39,582 nt of DNA from an uncultured Clostridia bacterium. Lineage in GTDB: Bacteria; Bacillota; Clostridia; TANB77; CAG-508. This document shows, in pieces, positions 1-8,058 of this stretch (the first letter of the stretch is position 1; every line of letters begins with the position of its first letter). The translations under genes were made by a program, and so were the position numbers. The stretch is from NCBI GenBank assembly GCA_947591045.1, contig CANQCV010000014.1, forward strand, positions 1 to 39,582. The letters are read 5' to 3'. The notes under the pieces were generated by a model. That model made no database searches, was not told where the DNA came from, and saw only the letters and a list, made by a program, of their open reading frames with translations.

Positions 1-437
1 CCTATTCCATTTTCTGTTTTAGCAAGTTGCTTTAAATATGAATTTCCTATAAAATATTTTGCAAAATTTACATTTGGCTCTCCCATTCCAAATGCTCCAC
101 CATGAACTTCTTTAACATTATCGTCTGCGTATACTTCATTTATCATAGGAAATGTACTCCAAGCCTTTGCCCATCCTGTATAAAATGCAAGCTGTGTAAC
201 CATTTCAACTACTTCTTCTTTTTTTATTCCATGCTTTTTTCCCATTATTAAATGTGATTTTAATTGTGGAAACAAGCCTTGAGCCATTAAAGCCGAAATA
301 GTAATCATACTTCTATCTCTTGGTGATAGTTTATCTTCTCTGCTCCAAATTTCTCCAAATAATACATCATCATTAAGCTCAGCAAATTTTGGTGCTAAAC
401 TTCCTAAATTATCTCTACCTGCTGTTTGTTTTTCCAT
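1..437 (-). CDS. carboxymuconolactone decarboxylase family protein, probably fused to a cupin (3' end outside window)
   Basis: Only the first 145 codons lie in the window; the gene runs off the left edge. Residues 1-100 form an all-helical AhpD/CMD fold with the segment EEVVEMVTQLAFYTGW, which matches the family's conserved helix; there is no CxxC, so it is CMD-like rather than a peroxidase-type AhpD. From about residue 115, GEPNVNFAKYFIGNSYL resembles the start of the cupin half found in two-domain CMD-cupin proteins. Start: ATG at 437 with AAAGGAA upstream. It is last in a minus-strand series with a monooxygenase, nitroreductase and flavodoxin, a combination often seen in redox clusters. 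The substrate is unknown; most family members do not act on carboxymuconolactone. Confidence 0.8.
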   Translation of the reverse strand, partial: MEKQTAGRDNLGSLAPKFAELNDDVLFGEIWSREDKLSPRDRSMITISALMAQGLFPQLKSHLIMGKKHGIKKEEVVEMVTQLAFYTGWAKAWSTFPMINEVYADDNVKEVHGGAFGMGEPNVNFAKYFIGNSYLKQLAKTENGI

Positions 438-473
438 AATACATCAATTCCTTTCTTTTATTACATATTTGAT

Positions 474-764
474 TTAAACTTCTGTAAATTTTTCTACTTT
501 CATACGAAGTGAATATTTTTCTCTTAAATTTGCAATTTGTTTCATCATATCTGATTTATGATGCAAGTCAAGTGCCTCCTGATTTTTCCATTTATCTATT
601 AACATTACTGTTTCTTCATCTTCCATTGGAAAAAAATATTCGTATCGTTCATTGCCTTCTTCAGCACGCACCCTATCAACAATACCACTAGACATCATTT
701 CTTCTGCAAATTTTCTAGCACTACCATTTCTACCTGTATAATATATATTAACTATTAAACTCAT
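474..764 (-). CDS. antibiotic biosynthesis monooxygenase (ABM) domain protein, quinol monooxygenase-like
   Basis: A 96-residue protein with the dimeric ferredoxin-like ABM fold: an N-terminal strand (SLIVNIYYTGRNG), a helix, a central strand (RYEYFFPM) and the late segment VMLIDKWKNQEALDLHHKS typical of YgiN-like proteins. These small cofactor-free enzymes oxidise quinols or similar compounds, or serve as putative partners of oxidoreductases. A longer reading from a TTG at 779 exists, but GAGGAG lies seven bases before the ATG at 764, which therefore decides the start. It sits between the nitroreductase (21 bases upstream) and the CMD/cupin gene, so cotranscription is likely. The exact substrate cannot be told. 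Confidence 0.8.
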   Translation of the reverse strand: MSLIVNIYYTGRNGSARKFAEEMMSSGIVDRVRAEEGNERYEYFFPMEDEETVMLIDKWKNQEALDLHHKSDMMKQIANLREKYSLRMKVEKFTEV

Positions 765-785
765 TTCATATCTCCTCAAATATTT

Positions 786-1292
786 TTATTTATATTCAAC
801 AATTTCTGATAAATCTTTTCTGGTATTGTGCATAGGTGAAGGTTTGCAATCATCAGCCTTATATCCTAATGGAATAAGACATACCGGTTCAATATTTGCA
901 TCTAAATTAAATTCTTGTTTTAAAATATTTTTATCAAACATTTCTATCCATATATTATCTACACCAACATTTGTAGCCTCTAACATCATGTGAGTAGCTA
1001 CTATACAAGCATCCATTTCATAAGTTGAATAATTACCTTTTGACCACGCAATATTTTTATCACTTGCTACTATTATACAAACTGGTGCATTATATCTACA
1101 TGGACTTGCTTTATCTATCTTTTCTAGTCCTTCTTTAGATTTAACTACATATATCTTTTGTGGCTGGCTATTTTTTGCTGTAGGTGCTAAATTTCCTGCC
1201 TGTAATATTTTATTTATTAGCTCATCACTAATTAAATCATTTTTAAATTTTCTAGCTGAAAATCTTTCTCTAATAACTTTCTCAAATTCCAT
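786..1292 (-). CDS. nitroreductase family protein (FMN-dependent oxidoreductase)
   Basis: 168 residues, the usual size for short nitroreductases. The N-terminus has the family's FMN-phosphate motif (ERFSARKF, residues 8-15), followed by LAPTAKNSQPQKIYVV, the classic 'APSA..QPW' flavin-binding region. The C-terminal half has the dimer-swap helices and PLGYKADDCKP, matching the family's 'IGYP.E.P' segment. It probably transfers hydride from NAD(P)H to nitro compounds, quinones or flavins. It lies 19 bases behind the flavodoxin gene, so the two may share a redox role. The natural substrate is not deducible. Confidence 0.88.
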   Translation of the reverse strand: MEFEKVIRERFSARKFKNDLISDELINKILQAGNLAPTAKNSQPQKIYVVKSKEGLEKIDKASPCRYNAPVCIIVASDKNIAWSKGNYSTYEMDACIVATHMMLEATNVGVDNIWIEMFDKNILKQEFNLDANIEPVCLIPLGYKADDCKPSPMHNTRKDLSEIVEYK

Positions 1293-1311
1293 TTTTTACC
1301 CTCCATTTGTT

Positions 1312-1788
1312 TTAATTTAAACCTCCAAACCAATTTTTTATAAATTCTTCAGATTCATTTCCTGTAAATCTCTTTCCCTCTTTCCAAGTGTACTCAGGAT
1401 ATTCATTTCTTAAATCTCTTTCACAACCACTTATACCAGTTCCTCCTGATGTACAAAAAGGTATTAAAGTTTTACCTGATAAATCTAAACTTTCAATAAA
1501 TGTGTTTATAATTGTAGGAGCTGTATACCACCATACTGGAAATCCTATTAAAATTGTTTGGTAATCATCTATGTTACTTACTGTTGCCTCAATTTCTGGT
1601 CTTGATGATTTATCATCCATTTCTATACTTGACCTACTATTTTTATCATTCCAATTTAAGTCTTGTGATGTATATGGCTTTTTTGCTTTAATCTCAAATA
1701 AATCTCCCCCTATACTATCTGCTATATTTTGTGCAACATTTCTTGTTACACCACTTGCTGAAAAATAAGTTACTAAAACTTTACTCAT
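1312..1788 (-). CDS. flavodoxin family protein
   Basis: 158 residues. The N-terminal strand-loop TYFSASGVTRNVAQ is the FMN-phosphate loop of clostridial flavodoxins. Later segments GFPVWWYTAPTIINTFIE and FCTSGGTGISG are the two loops that sandwich the isoalloxazine ring. Such proteins carry low-potential electrons and in this subfamily often accompany nitroreductases and CMD proteins, as here. A GAAGGAA ribosome site precedes the ATG. It lies 47 bases behind the MBL-fold gene and 19 before the nitroreductase, inside the run of same-strand genes that starts at the bile salt hydrolase. Confidence 0.9.
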   Translation of the reverse strand: MSKVLVTYFSASGVTRNVAQNIADSIGGDLFEIKAKKPYTSQDLNWNDKNSRSSIEMDDKSSRPEIEATVSNIDDYQTILIGFPVWWYTAPTIINTFIESLDLSGKTLIPFCTSGGTGISGCERDLRNEYPEYTWKEGKRFTGNESEEFIKNWFGGLN

Positions 1789-1835
1789 AAAAATTCCTTC
1801 TTTTTTAAATATTTTTCCTAATTCATATTTTTGAT

Positions 1836-2711
1836 TTACGTATTTATTTTATAATACATTCTATTATCTTTAAATTCATAACTTAATTTATTTTCATCTA
1901 CTAAATATGATAAATACGATTTTATTGTACTTCCAATCAAAACATACTGATTTACATTCATAATTAAGTTATATTCATCAAATATATATTTCAATATTTC
2001 TTCAAAAGTCATTTCATTTTTGCAAACATTATATATTTTATCTATTATTTCATTTATTTTATTTCTATTCAATTCTATTAAAGACGAAATATCATTTGTA
2101 GCCTCACAATGAGAAGGAATATACAAATTTCCACTTAAAGTTTTTAGATAATCTAATGTATTAAGAAACTCTTTTACATCATATATAAAGAATAAATGAT
2201 ATTTTCTAATTGTTTCCTCACTAAATAAAGAATCTGCTAAAAAATACACATTATCACTTGTTTTAATTCCTATCATATCAAAGAAATGACCTTTTAAAGA
2301 AAAATATTCTAATCCGTCTGGAAGATTATTTTCTATTGGCGTAACAATAGATTCTTTGGCTAATAAAAATTTGTTTTTTATATCTTTAAATGGATATCCT
2401 CCATAAAGAAAAGATGATTCTAAAATAGGAAATTCAGTAAAAGATTTTTCAATATCGCTAGCAAGTATAGTACAATTTGTTCTATCTTGTATTACTTTAT
2501 TTCCACCAATATGGTCTGCATTTGAATGAGTATTTACAATTCCTTTAACTTTCCAACCTTGTTCTTCTACAATTTTTAGAATCTTTTTACCCGAATCTTT
2601 GTCATTGCCACTATCTATTAAATAAACATTTGTATCATCAACTTTATAAATTCCTATATTAGTAGGATTTTTTATATAATAAGTCTTTTCTCCAACTTTT
2701 ACTAGTTCCAT
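1836..2711 (-). CDS. MBL-fold metallo-hydrolase with atypical HxxxDH motif
   Basis: 291 residues. The metallo-beta-lactamase fold is shown by YLIDSG near residue 30, the metal motif THSNADHIGG at residues 61-70, LADSLF with the bridging aspartate, and a late PSHCE histidine. In the canonical motif the second ligand is histidine (HxHxDH); here it is asparagine (H62, N64, D66, H67). About 90 C-terminal residues look like a winged-helix extension (FEEILKYIFDEY). A TTG at 2723 sits almost on top of AAGGAGG and is too close to be used, so the ATG at 2711 is chosen. It follows the cardiolipin synthase by 23 bases. Substrate unknown. Confidence 0.85.
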   Translation of the reverse strand: MELVKVGEKTYYIKNPTNIGIYKVDDTNVYLIDSGNDKDSGKKILKIVEEQGWKVKGIVNTHSNADHIGGNKVIQDRTNCTILASDIEKSFTEFPILESSFLYGGYPFKDIKNKFLLAKESIVTPIENNLPDGLEYFSLKGHFFDMIGIKTSDNVYFLADSLFSEETIRKYHLFFIYDVKEFLNTLDYLKTLSGNLYIPSHCEATNDISSLIELNRNKINEIIDKIYNVCKNEMTFEEILKYIFDEYNLIMNVNQYVLIGSTIKSYLSYLVDENKLSYEFKDNRMYYKINT

Positions 2712-2734
2712 AAGAAAAAACAAACCTCCTTATT

Positions 2735-4243
2735 TTAAAATAGCGGTGCAAATAATCTTAAAATAGACTGCCATAAATTCTTTATAAATCCTGTTTTTAC
2801 ATCTTTATCATCCAGCTTTTTACTATCTTTAAAAGTACTTTCGAAGTCTTTAAATATTTCTTTAATTTCATCAACATTTTCCATATAAATTCCATTTTCA
2901 AAATGAAGATATAAACTTCTATAATCCATATTTATTGTTCCCACTACTGCTCTGACATCATCTGATAAAAATACTTTTGAATGAACAAACCCATTTGTAT
3001 ACTTATAGATTTTTACTCCATTTTCATGTAACACTTTAAAAAATGAACTCGTTTGTGTATAAACTACTTTTTTATCAGGAATACCCGGTACAATTATTCT
3101 TACATCCACTCCTCTTTTAGCAGCTCTACAAAGTGAATTAAGCATATCTGTATCAATTATTAAATAAGGTGTCATTATGTACAAATAGTTTTTTGCACTA
3201 TTAATCATATTAATATAAACATCTTCTCCAATTAAATCTTTATGAAGTGGTGCAACTCCATAAGGAATAACATAACCTTTATTGTTTTTACCATTATTCT
3301 CAAAATCATATTTAAATTTAGTAATATCTTTATCTTCATTTATATTGGCATTCCATAAAGTTAAAAACATAACCGTTAAATTCCAAATAGCATCACCAAC
3401 AATTTTAATTCCATTATCTTTCCATATTCCTAGATTACTATTAACATTTATATACTCGTCACTTAAATTAACTCCACCAGAAAAAGCTACTTTTCCATCT
3501 ATAACAGTAATTTTCCTATGGTCCCTATTATTCATAAATATTCCTCTAAAAGGACTTAATTTATTAAAAGTGATACATTTTATTCCATATTTAGCAAGTT
3601 CCTTTGAATAGTTTGCAGAAAGCATTGCAATACTTCCCATGTCATCATACAATACTCTAACATCTACTCCTTGGGCTGCTTTTTCTTTTAATATATCTAA
3701 AATACCATTCCACATTACACCTTTATTAATAATGAAATATTCCATAAATATAAACTTCTCTGCTTTTTTTAATTCTTTTAATAATTCTGGATAAAATTTT
3801 TCACCAAAGTTATAATAAGTAATTTCATTATTGGTGCTTACAAAATAGTTTGTTCTATTTATTAAATATCTGATATTATCTAACTTTTTATCGTCTATTT
3901 CTTTTTTTAATTCATCTTCTTGAACCAGATATTTATTATATTTTTCCTCATATTCAAATATATTTTTTAATAACTTGCTTTTAGAATAATTTCTTCCCAA
4001 TGTAATTAATAAAATTGTCCCAAATATCGGAAATATCAAAATTAATATTACCCATGGCAAATCACTTGAAAGTCTTGTACTGTCCTTTAAAATACCAAGA
4101 ACAATTAAAACACTTATAATACTATACATTAATGTAATAATTCCAAGATATTTGTAAAAAAATAATCTTATCATAATTGAAAATCCAAATTGTAAAATAA
4201 CTCCTAGTATAACTATTACAGCTCTTTTTATTGCATTTAACAT
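2735..4243 (-). CDS. cls: cardiolipin synthase
   Basis: A 502-residue membrane phospholipase-D-superfamily enzyme that condenses two phosphatidylglycerols into cardiolipin and glycerol. It has hydrophobic segments at about residues 8-52 and 63-82, then two HKD motifs: H242/K244/D249 (DHRKITVID, followed by GGVNLSDEY) and H421/K423/D428 (HSKVFLSDD). Length and layout are those of Firmicute Cls. It lies 23 bases behind a DUF308 membrane protein gene and downstream of the bile salt hydrolase, so membrane remodelling under bile stress is a reasonable inference from context. Confidence 0.95.
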   Translation of the reverse strand: MLNAIKRAVIVILGVILQFGFSIMIRLFFYKYLGIITLMYSIISVLIVLGILKDSTRLSSDLPWVILILIFPIFGTILLITLGRNYSKSKLLKNIFEYEEKYNKYLVQEDELKKEIDDKKLDNIRYLINRTNYFVSTNNEITYYNFGEKFYPELLKELKKAEKFIFMEYFIINKGVMWNGILDILKEKAAQGVDVRVLYDDMGSIAMLSANYSKELAKYGIKCITFNKLSPFRGIFMNNRDHRKITVIDGKVAFSGGVNLSDEYINVNSNLGIWKDNGIKIVGDAIWNLTVMFLTLWNANINEDKDITKFKYDFENNGKNNKGYVIPYGVAPLHKDLIGEDVYINMINSAKNYLYIMTPYLIIDTDMLNSLCRAAKRGVDVRIIVPGIPDKKVVYTQTSSFFKVLHENGVKIYKYTNGFVHSKVFLSDDVRAVVGTINMDYRSLYLHFENGIYMENVDEIKEIFKDFESTFKDSKKLDDKDVKTGFIKNLWQSILRLFAPLF

Positions 4244-4266
4244 AAATCTAACTCCTATATAAATTA

Positions 4267-4806
4267 TTATTGCAAATTATTATTTACATATTTCATAAAA
4301 ATTGCACTTTCAATTAAATCAATTATTGAATATGTTAGCATTATTATTCCTATTGTTAAAATTAATGCTCCATTTTGGAATAATATATAAATTCCACCAA
4401 TTATCATTATAATTGATAATATTAGTGATACATTCCACATGCGTATTTGTGCCACATGTAATTTTAATGACAATGATAATCTTACAAGACCACTATATAT
4501 TATCCAAAATGCTATAATAATTCTAAACATAGACTCTATTAAACCACTACAAAATATAGTAAATAGTCCAATAATAATTGCAATTATTCCATAAATTAAA
4601 TCATAATTATAAAAATCGTACTTCCCTTTTGATATAAAATAATCTACGCTCTTAATAATTCCAATAACAATAAACATTCCACCTACAATATATGATATTA
4701 TTTTAATTGCTAAATCTGTTTTTGCTATCATAAATATACCTATTATAGCAAATGCTACTGATAGTAATATATCTATCCATCCCGATTTTTTCAAAAAATT
4801 CTTCAT
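4267..4806 (-). CDS. DUF308 (HdeD-like) integral membrane protein
   Basis: 179 residues made almost entirely of six hydrophobic helices. The pattern of paired helices with glycine-rich turns (AFAIIGIFMIAKTD, YIVGGMFIVIGIIK, LIYGIIAIIIGLFTI) is that of the DUF308/HdeD family. In enterobacteria HdeD is linked to acid resistance; in Firmicutes the role is unknown. An AGGAGGAAAAT ribosome site precedes the ATG. It is placed between the bile salt hydrolase (25 bases upstream) and cardiolipin synthase, both acting at or on the membrane. Confidence 0.85.
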   Translation of the reverse strand: MKNFLKKSGWIDILLSVAFAIIGIFMIAKTDLAIKIISYIVGGMFIVIGIIKSVDYFISKGKYDFYNYDLIYGIIAIIIGLFTIFCSGLIESMFRIIIAFWIIYSGLVRLSLSLKLHVAQIRMWNVSLILSIIMIIGGIYILFQNGALILTIGIIMLTYSIIDLIESAIFMKYVNNNLQ

Positions 4807-4831
4807 TTTATTTTCCTCCTATCTAAATCTC

Positions 4832-5806
4832 CTAATTTTGCATAAGTATTTGTTGTCCCTTAATTAAATTATAGTTTATTAATTCACTACTATCTAAATT
4901 TTCTTTGTTCATATCTATTCCAGTAATTTGATTATTCTCATAAGTTGTGTAATAATATATTCCTTTGTCTTGGTTACAACAAGAACTATAAATAGTTATT
5001 TCATACTTTTCTTCTCCCATATAAACACATCCTCTTTGCTGATATACAGATTCTAGTATATGGAAAAACTGACTTATGCTTTCTGATTCTGAGCTTCCAG
5101 ATTTTGAATTCATCTTAGTAAATGTCGCTTTTACAAATCTTGAAGCAGATGATAAGTCTCCTGGTAATCCTATTGCACCCATTCCACGACTATAAATGTC
5201 TAAATTTAAGTCTTTTGAAAAATTGTTTACTGGTTGCTTTGTTGATAAACTCATATAATTATTTAAATTAAACAAGTGAATATCAAAAGTTGGATTATTA
5301 GTAAGAACACCAACTGGATTATCATATATTTTTAATCCATCTTTAACACTTTCTACCGTTATAGACTTTTCTTTATCTGCAATTATCCAATGTAATGGTG
5401 ATACTGGTAATTCATCACTAAAATTGATATTTGCAATGTTTATATTTTCCAATAATTTTTTTGTTTCTTCAATACTTGAACATTGTGATAAAACATATGG
5501 TATAAATTCAAAAGGTGCTATATTGTTTTTTCCAGATTCTATTTCTTTATAGTCGGCATTTGATGGGAAATTTAATCCAGCCATTCCTAATCCCTTTTCA
5601 TTTATAGCATCATAATATAGTGGATAATCATTTGCGACATATGCCATTCCTATCATAGCATAATGATTTTTTATATTTTCCACTTGTCTAAATTTTAATT
5701 CGTAGTTTCTAGGAGTTATTGTAACTGTCTCTTTATACGAATATTCCAAATCTAAATTTCTTCCAAAGTAATGATTATTTGTAGAATAAGTTATTGCTGT
5801 ACACAT
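4832..5806 (-). CDS. bsh: bile salt hydrolase (choloylglycine hydrolase family)
   Basis: 324 residues, an Ntn hydrolase that cleaves the amide bond of glycine- or taurine-conjugated bile salts. The initiator Met must be removed to expose the nucleophile C2. Other active-site positions are intact: R16 and D19 (GRNLDLEYS), N79 (AGLNFP), N171 (LTNNPTFD) and R223 (ASRF). The asparagine in AGLNFP favours a bile salt hydrolase over a penicillin acylase, which usually has tyrosine there. The C-terminal TYENNQITGIDMNKENLD is very close to clostridial enzymes. No signal peptide, so cytoplasmic. It is first in a run of eight same-strand genes with gaps of at most 47 bases. GGAGAG lies before the ATG; I see no convincing sigma-A promoter between it and the upstream terminator. 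Confidence 0.95.
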   Translation of the reverse strand: MCTAITYSTNNHYFGRNLDLEYSYKETVTITPRNYELKFRQVENIKNHYAMIGMAYVANDYPLYYDAINEKGLGMAGLNFPSNADYKEIESGKNNIAPFEFIPYVLSQCSSIEETKKLLENINIANINFSDELPVSPLHWIIADKEKSITVESVKDGLKIYDNPVGVLTNNPTFDIHLFNLNNYMSLSTKQPVNNFSKDLNLDIYSRGMGAIGLPGDLSSASRFVKATFTKMNSKSGSSESESISQFFHILESVYQQRGCVYMGEEKYEITIYSSCCNQDKGIYYYTTYENNQITGIDMNKENLDSSELINYNLIKGQQILMQN

Positions 5807-5851
5807 AATTTTTATCTCTCCTTTACATTTTTTTATATTCTATCATATAAT

Positions 5852-5889
5852 AAAAAGAAAATGTAGTATTTTTACTACATTTTCTTTTT
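5852..5889. terminator. hairpin terminator between the anti-sigma and bile salt hydrolase genes
   Basis: A perfect 17-bp inverted repeat (5852-5868 with 5873-5889, loop TTTT) has A and T runs on its outer flanks. It lies 12 bases past the anti-sigma stop codon and can act in either direction; the biologically needed direction is minus. Confidence 0.85.
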
Positions 5890-5901
5890 ACTCTTTTTTA
5901 C

Positions 5902-6720
5902 TTATTTTTCATTTCTAATTTCATATCCTGTCAAATCTGGCATTTTTACCTCTTCATCTGTAACATTATTAATCCTATATTCCAAATATTTTCCATTTAT
6001 ACCTTGTTTAATAAGTAGTGTATTTTTGTCTACCAATGTATGAATGTAGTCAGGAAATACATAAATATCATAGCACTTTACTCCATCCACATTTTTTGTA
6101 GTTATTCTTGATAAAAATGCAGTTCCTATCTCTGCCCATATGTTATTTGAAGGTAATACGGGACTTGCCAAAGACCCAATAGAAGCAATTTTACTTTCTT
6201 CCGAAAGTCTTGTTGCAATTTTAACTTCTGGATTTTTTTCATTAACAATAATCCATGTATCATTTTGGTCACTGTATATTATTTGTTCTCCACTTTCTGA
6301 TGTTCTCTTAAACAATATTTTCTCATCTTTTCTCCATATTTCAGAAATTGCCCCTTCATTTTCCATTTTTTTGTAATAATTTGTACACTTGCTATATTCT
6401 ATGTTTGCATTCTCATATTTTCTTAAAATATATGTTTTTCTACCTACATTTACTAATAAAATTAATATTGCTATTATTATAATAAATAATGTAATTCTTA
6501 ATTTACTAATTTGCTTTTTATGTTTTTTTAAAAAATTTATATTTACTTTTTCGTCTGACTCTTTTTTATAAAATTCCTCTTTCATTCTAGTATATATTTC
6601 TTTACATTCTACACATTCCTTTAAGTGTTCCTCAATGAATTTGTTTGTTTCATCAGAAGTTAAGCCTTCAATGTAATTTGGCAATAAATCTTGAACAATT
6701 TTACAATATTTATTATTCAT
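5902..6720 (-). CDS. zinc-finger anti-sigma factor, membrane anchored
   Basis: 272 residues. The N-terminal domain carries the zinc anti-sigma motif H32-x3-C36-x2-C39 (EHLKECVECK) preceded by the usual CKIVQDLLPNYIEG helix. A single transmembrane helix spans about residues 74-92. The remaining 180 residues are outside and end in a beta-rich region (SGEQIIYSDQNDTWIIV, KCYDIYVFPDYIHTLVDKNT) that recalls LolA-like sensor folds; this last point is inference. It starts inside the last codons of the intended sigma factor frame (CATGAATAA), so the two are translationally coupled. Its AGGAGGT ribosome site is also sigma coding sequence. Expected role: hold the ECF sigma factor at the membrane until an envelope signal arrives. 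Confidence 0.85.
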   Translation of the reverse strand: MNNKYCKIVQDLLPNYIEGLTSDETNKFIEEHLKECVECKEIYTRMKEEFYKKESDEKVNINFLKKHKKQISKLRITLFIIIIAILILLVNVGRKTYILRKYENANIEYSKCTNYYKKMENEGAISEIWRKDEKILFKRTSESGEQIIYSDQNDTWIIVNEKNPEVKIATRLSEESKIASIGSLASPVLPSNNIWAEIGTAFLSRITTKNVDGVKCYDIYVFPDYIHTLVDKNTLLIKQGINGKYLEYRINNVTDEEVKMPDLTGYEIRNEK

Positions 6721-7199
6721 GATTAGACACCTCCTTTAAAATCTTTTCCTTTCCTCTATAAAATGTAATTCTAGCCCAATTTTCAGTTTTTCCCATTAAC
6801 AAGCCGAATTTCTTTAAAACTCATATTGGAAGATATTCTGTAATACATTACCTTTTTAGTCTGTTTTTCTAAATTTTCAATTTTTCTATATATAAGTTCT
6901 TTATTACTATCTTTAACTAGTTTATCATCTATGCTTTCTAATGCGTCATCTTCTAATTCATCATCTAGCGGAATGTGTTTTTTGGTCTTTCTCAATTCTT
7001 CATACCAACAATTTTTTGCTATTTGACATAGCCAAACACTTATCTTGCAATCTCCTCGAAATTGGTTTAATGTTTTTATTGATCTACAAAAAGTCTCTTG
7101 CGTTAATTCTTCTGCTATATCCTTGTTTTTACATAAGCTATACAAGTATTTATATACCGTTAAAAAGTATTCATTATATATGTACTCAATATCTAACAT
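6713..7199 (-). pseudogene. ECF-type RNA polymerase sigma factor with a one-base frameshift in region 4
   Basis: As read, the protein is 138 residues: region 2 is complete (YIYNEYFLTVYKYLYSLC, AEELTQETFCRSI, WLCQIAKNCWYEELRK), but region 4 stops at FKEIRLVNGKN with a TGA at 6785-6783. If one base near 6806 is skipped, the next frame continues with GLLMGKTENWARITFY RGKEKILKEVSNHE, a textbook ECF region 4.2 helix-turn-helix, and ends at 6713 overlapping the anti-sigma start. The restored protein would be 161 residues, the normal ECF size. Without the repair the sigma factor lacks most of its -35-binding helix. It could be a sequencing error, a recent inactivating mutation, or (less likely) programmed slippage. 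AAGGAGGT precedes the ATG. Confidence 0.85.
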
Positions 7200-7246
7200 T
7201 AATTCTTACCTCCTTCTGTATAATAAGTGTATAAAAGAAAAATTTT

Positions 7247-7252
7247 GTTACA
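7247..7252 (-). promoter_or_regulatory. possible ECF-type -35 element upstream of the sigma gene
   Basis: On the minus strand TGTAAC lies about 50 bases before the sigma factor ATG, in a T-rich setting. The AAC core is typical of -35 elements read by ECF sigma factors, so this may mark autoregulation. No clear CGTC-type -10 follows, hence low confidence. Confidence 0.3.
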
Positions 7253-7261
7253 AAAAAACAT

Positions 7262-7297
7262 AAATATTTCCTATTTTTAATAAAATAGGAAATATTT
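7262..7297. terminator. hairpin terminator after the acyltransferase gene
   Basis: A perfect 16-bp inverted repeat (7262-7277 with 7282-7297) lies just past the stop of the acyltransferase, followed on the minus strand by TATG and a run of seven T. It ends the flavin reductase/glycosyltransferase/acyltransferase unit. Confidence 0.85.
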
Positions 7298-7302
7298 TTA
7301 AC

Positions 7303-8058
7303 TCATATATTATTTTCCATAGCTTGATGTACTTGCTTTTTTAGCTTTTCAATACTATCTTTTTTGCTATCATTTTCATTTGTATATTTTATTGGTTCTA
7401 ATATTTTTACTGTAACATCTTTTTTCTTTTTAAATAATTTTCTTATTCCTTTTGGATTTCTAAAAGTAATTACCATTGGAATAACCGGAACATCATTTCT
7501 TATTGCAAAATCAAATGCACCATTTTTAAATTTTCTTATTTTTTCATAATAAGGCCATAATGCCTTTTCTGGATAAAAATGTATTATTTTGCCTTCCTTT
7601 ATAGCCTTGTCTAATTGGTTTACAAAACATTCTTTATTTTTTACACCAGTAGGAATAGGTACTGCTCTTAATAACTTTATTAGTTTTCTTATAAAAGGAA
7701 TTTTAAAACTGCCTTCTCTCGTAGTAAAATATACTTTCTTTAAACCCAAAGCTTTTCCTACCATAGTGCAATCTAAGACTAAAACATGGTTTGATACACT
7801 TATTGCTCCTGTATGTAAATTTTTAATATTTTCTTTTCCCTCTATTTTTAAATCATATACTATTTTATTCAAGATTGTTAAAACTGGAAAAGCAAGTCCA
7901 TAATATATTAAGTCAGAAAAAAACGAAAATATTTTTTCTTCTTTAATGTATTCATACTTTTCATCTATATTTATCTCTAATGGTTCTTTCATATGAATTA
8001 CATCTTCGTTTTCATTTTCTGCTAACTCTATATCTTCTCTGACGAAAGTTTTTTCCAT
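7303..8058 (-). CDS. plsC: 1-acyl-sn-glycerol-3-phosphate acyltransferase family protein (PlsC-like)
   Basis: 251 residues. The acyltransferase signature NHX4D is present as NHVLVLD (H91, D96), followed by block II around RKLIKLLRAVPIPTG and block III in HFYPEKALWPYY, then PVIPMVITF (block IV). It transfers an acyl chain to lysophosphatidate or a related lysolipid at the membrane. The first 45 residues are acidic and unusual for the family. Start: ATG at 8058 with GAGG eight bases before it, so its first 31 bases overlap the end of the glycosyltransferase gene, a sign of coupled translation. The pairing suggests a shared role in making glycolipids; which acceptor it uses is not visible. Confidence 0.88.
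   Translation of the reverse strand: MEKTFVREDIELAENENEDVIHMKEPLEINIDEKYEYIKEEKIFSFFSDLIYYGLAFPVLTILNKIVYDLKIEGKENIKNLHTGAISVSNHVLVLDCTMVGKALGLKKVYFTTREGSFKIPFIRKLIKLLRAVPIPTGVKNKECFVNQLDKAIKEGKIIHFYPEKALWPYYEKIRKFKNGAFDFAIRNDVPVIPMVITFRNPKGIRKLFKKKKDVTVKILEPIKYTNENDSKKDSIEKLKKQVHQAMENNI

Noticed and set aside
5140-5220. Penicillin V acylase instead of bile salt hydrolase
   Set aside because: The AGLNFP asparagine and the C-terminal sequence fit clostridial bile salt hydrolases much better.
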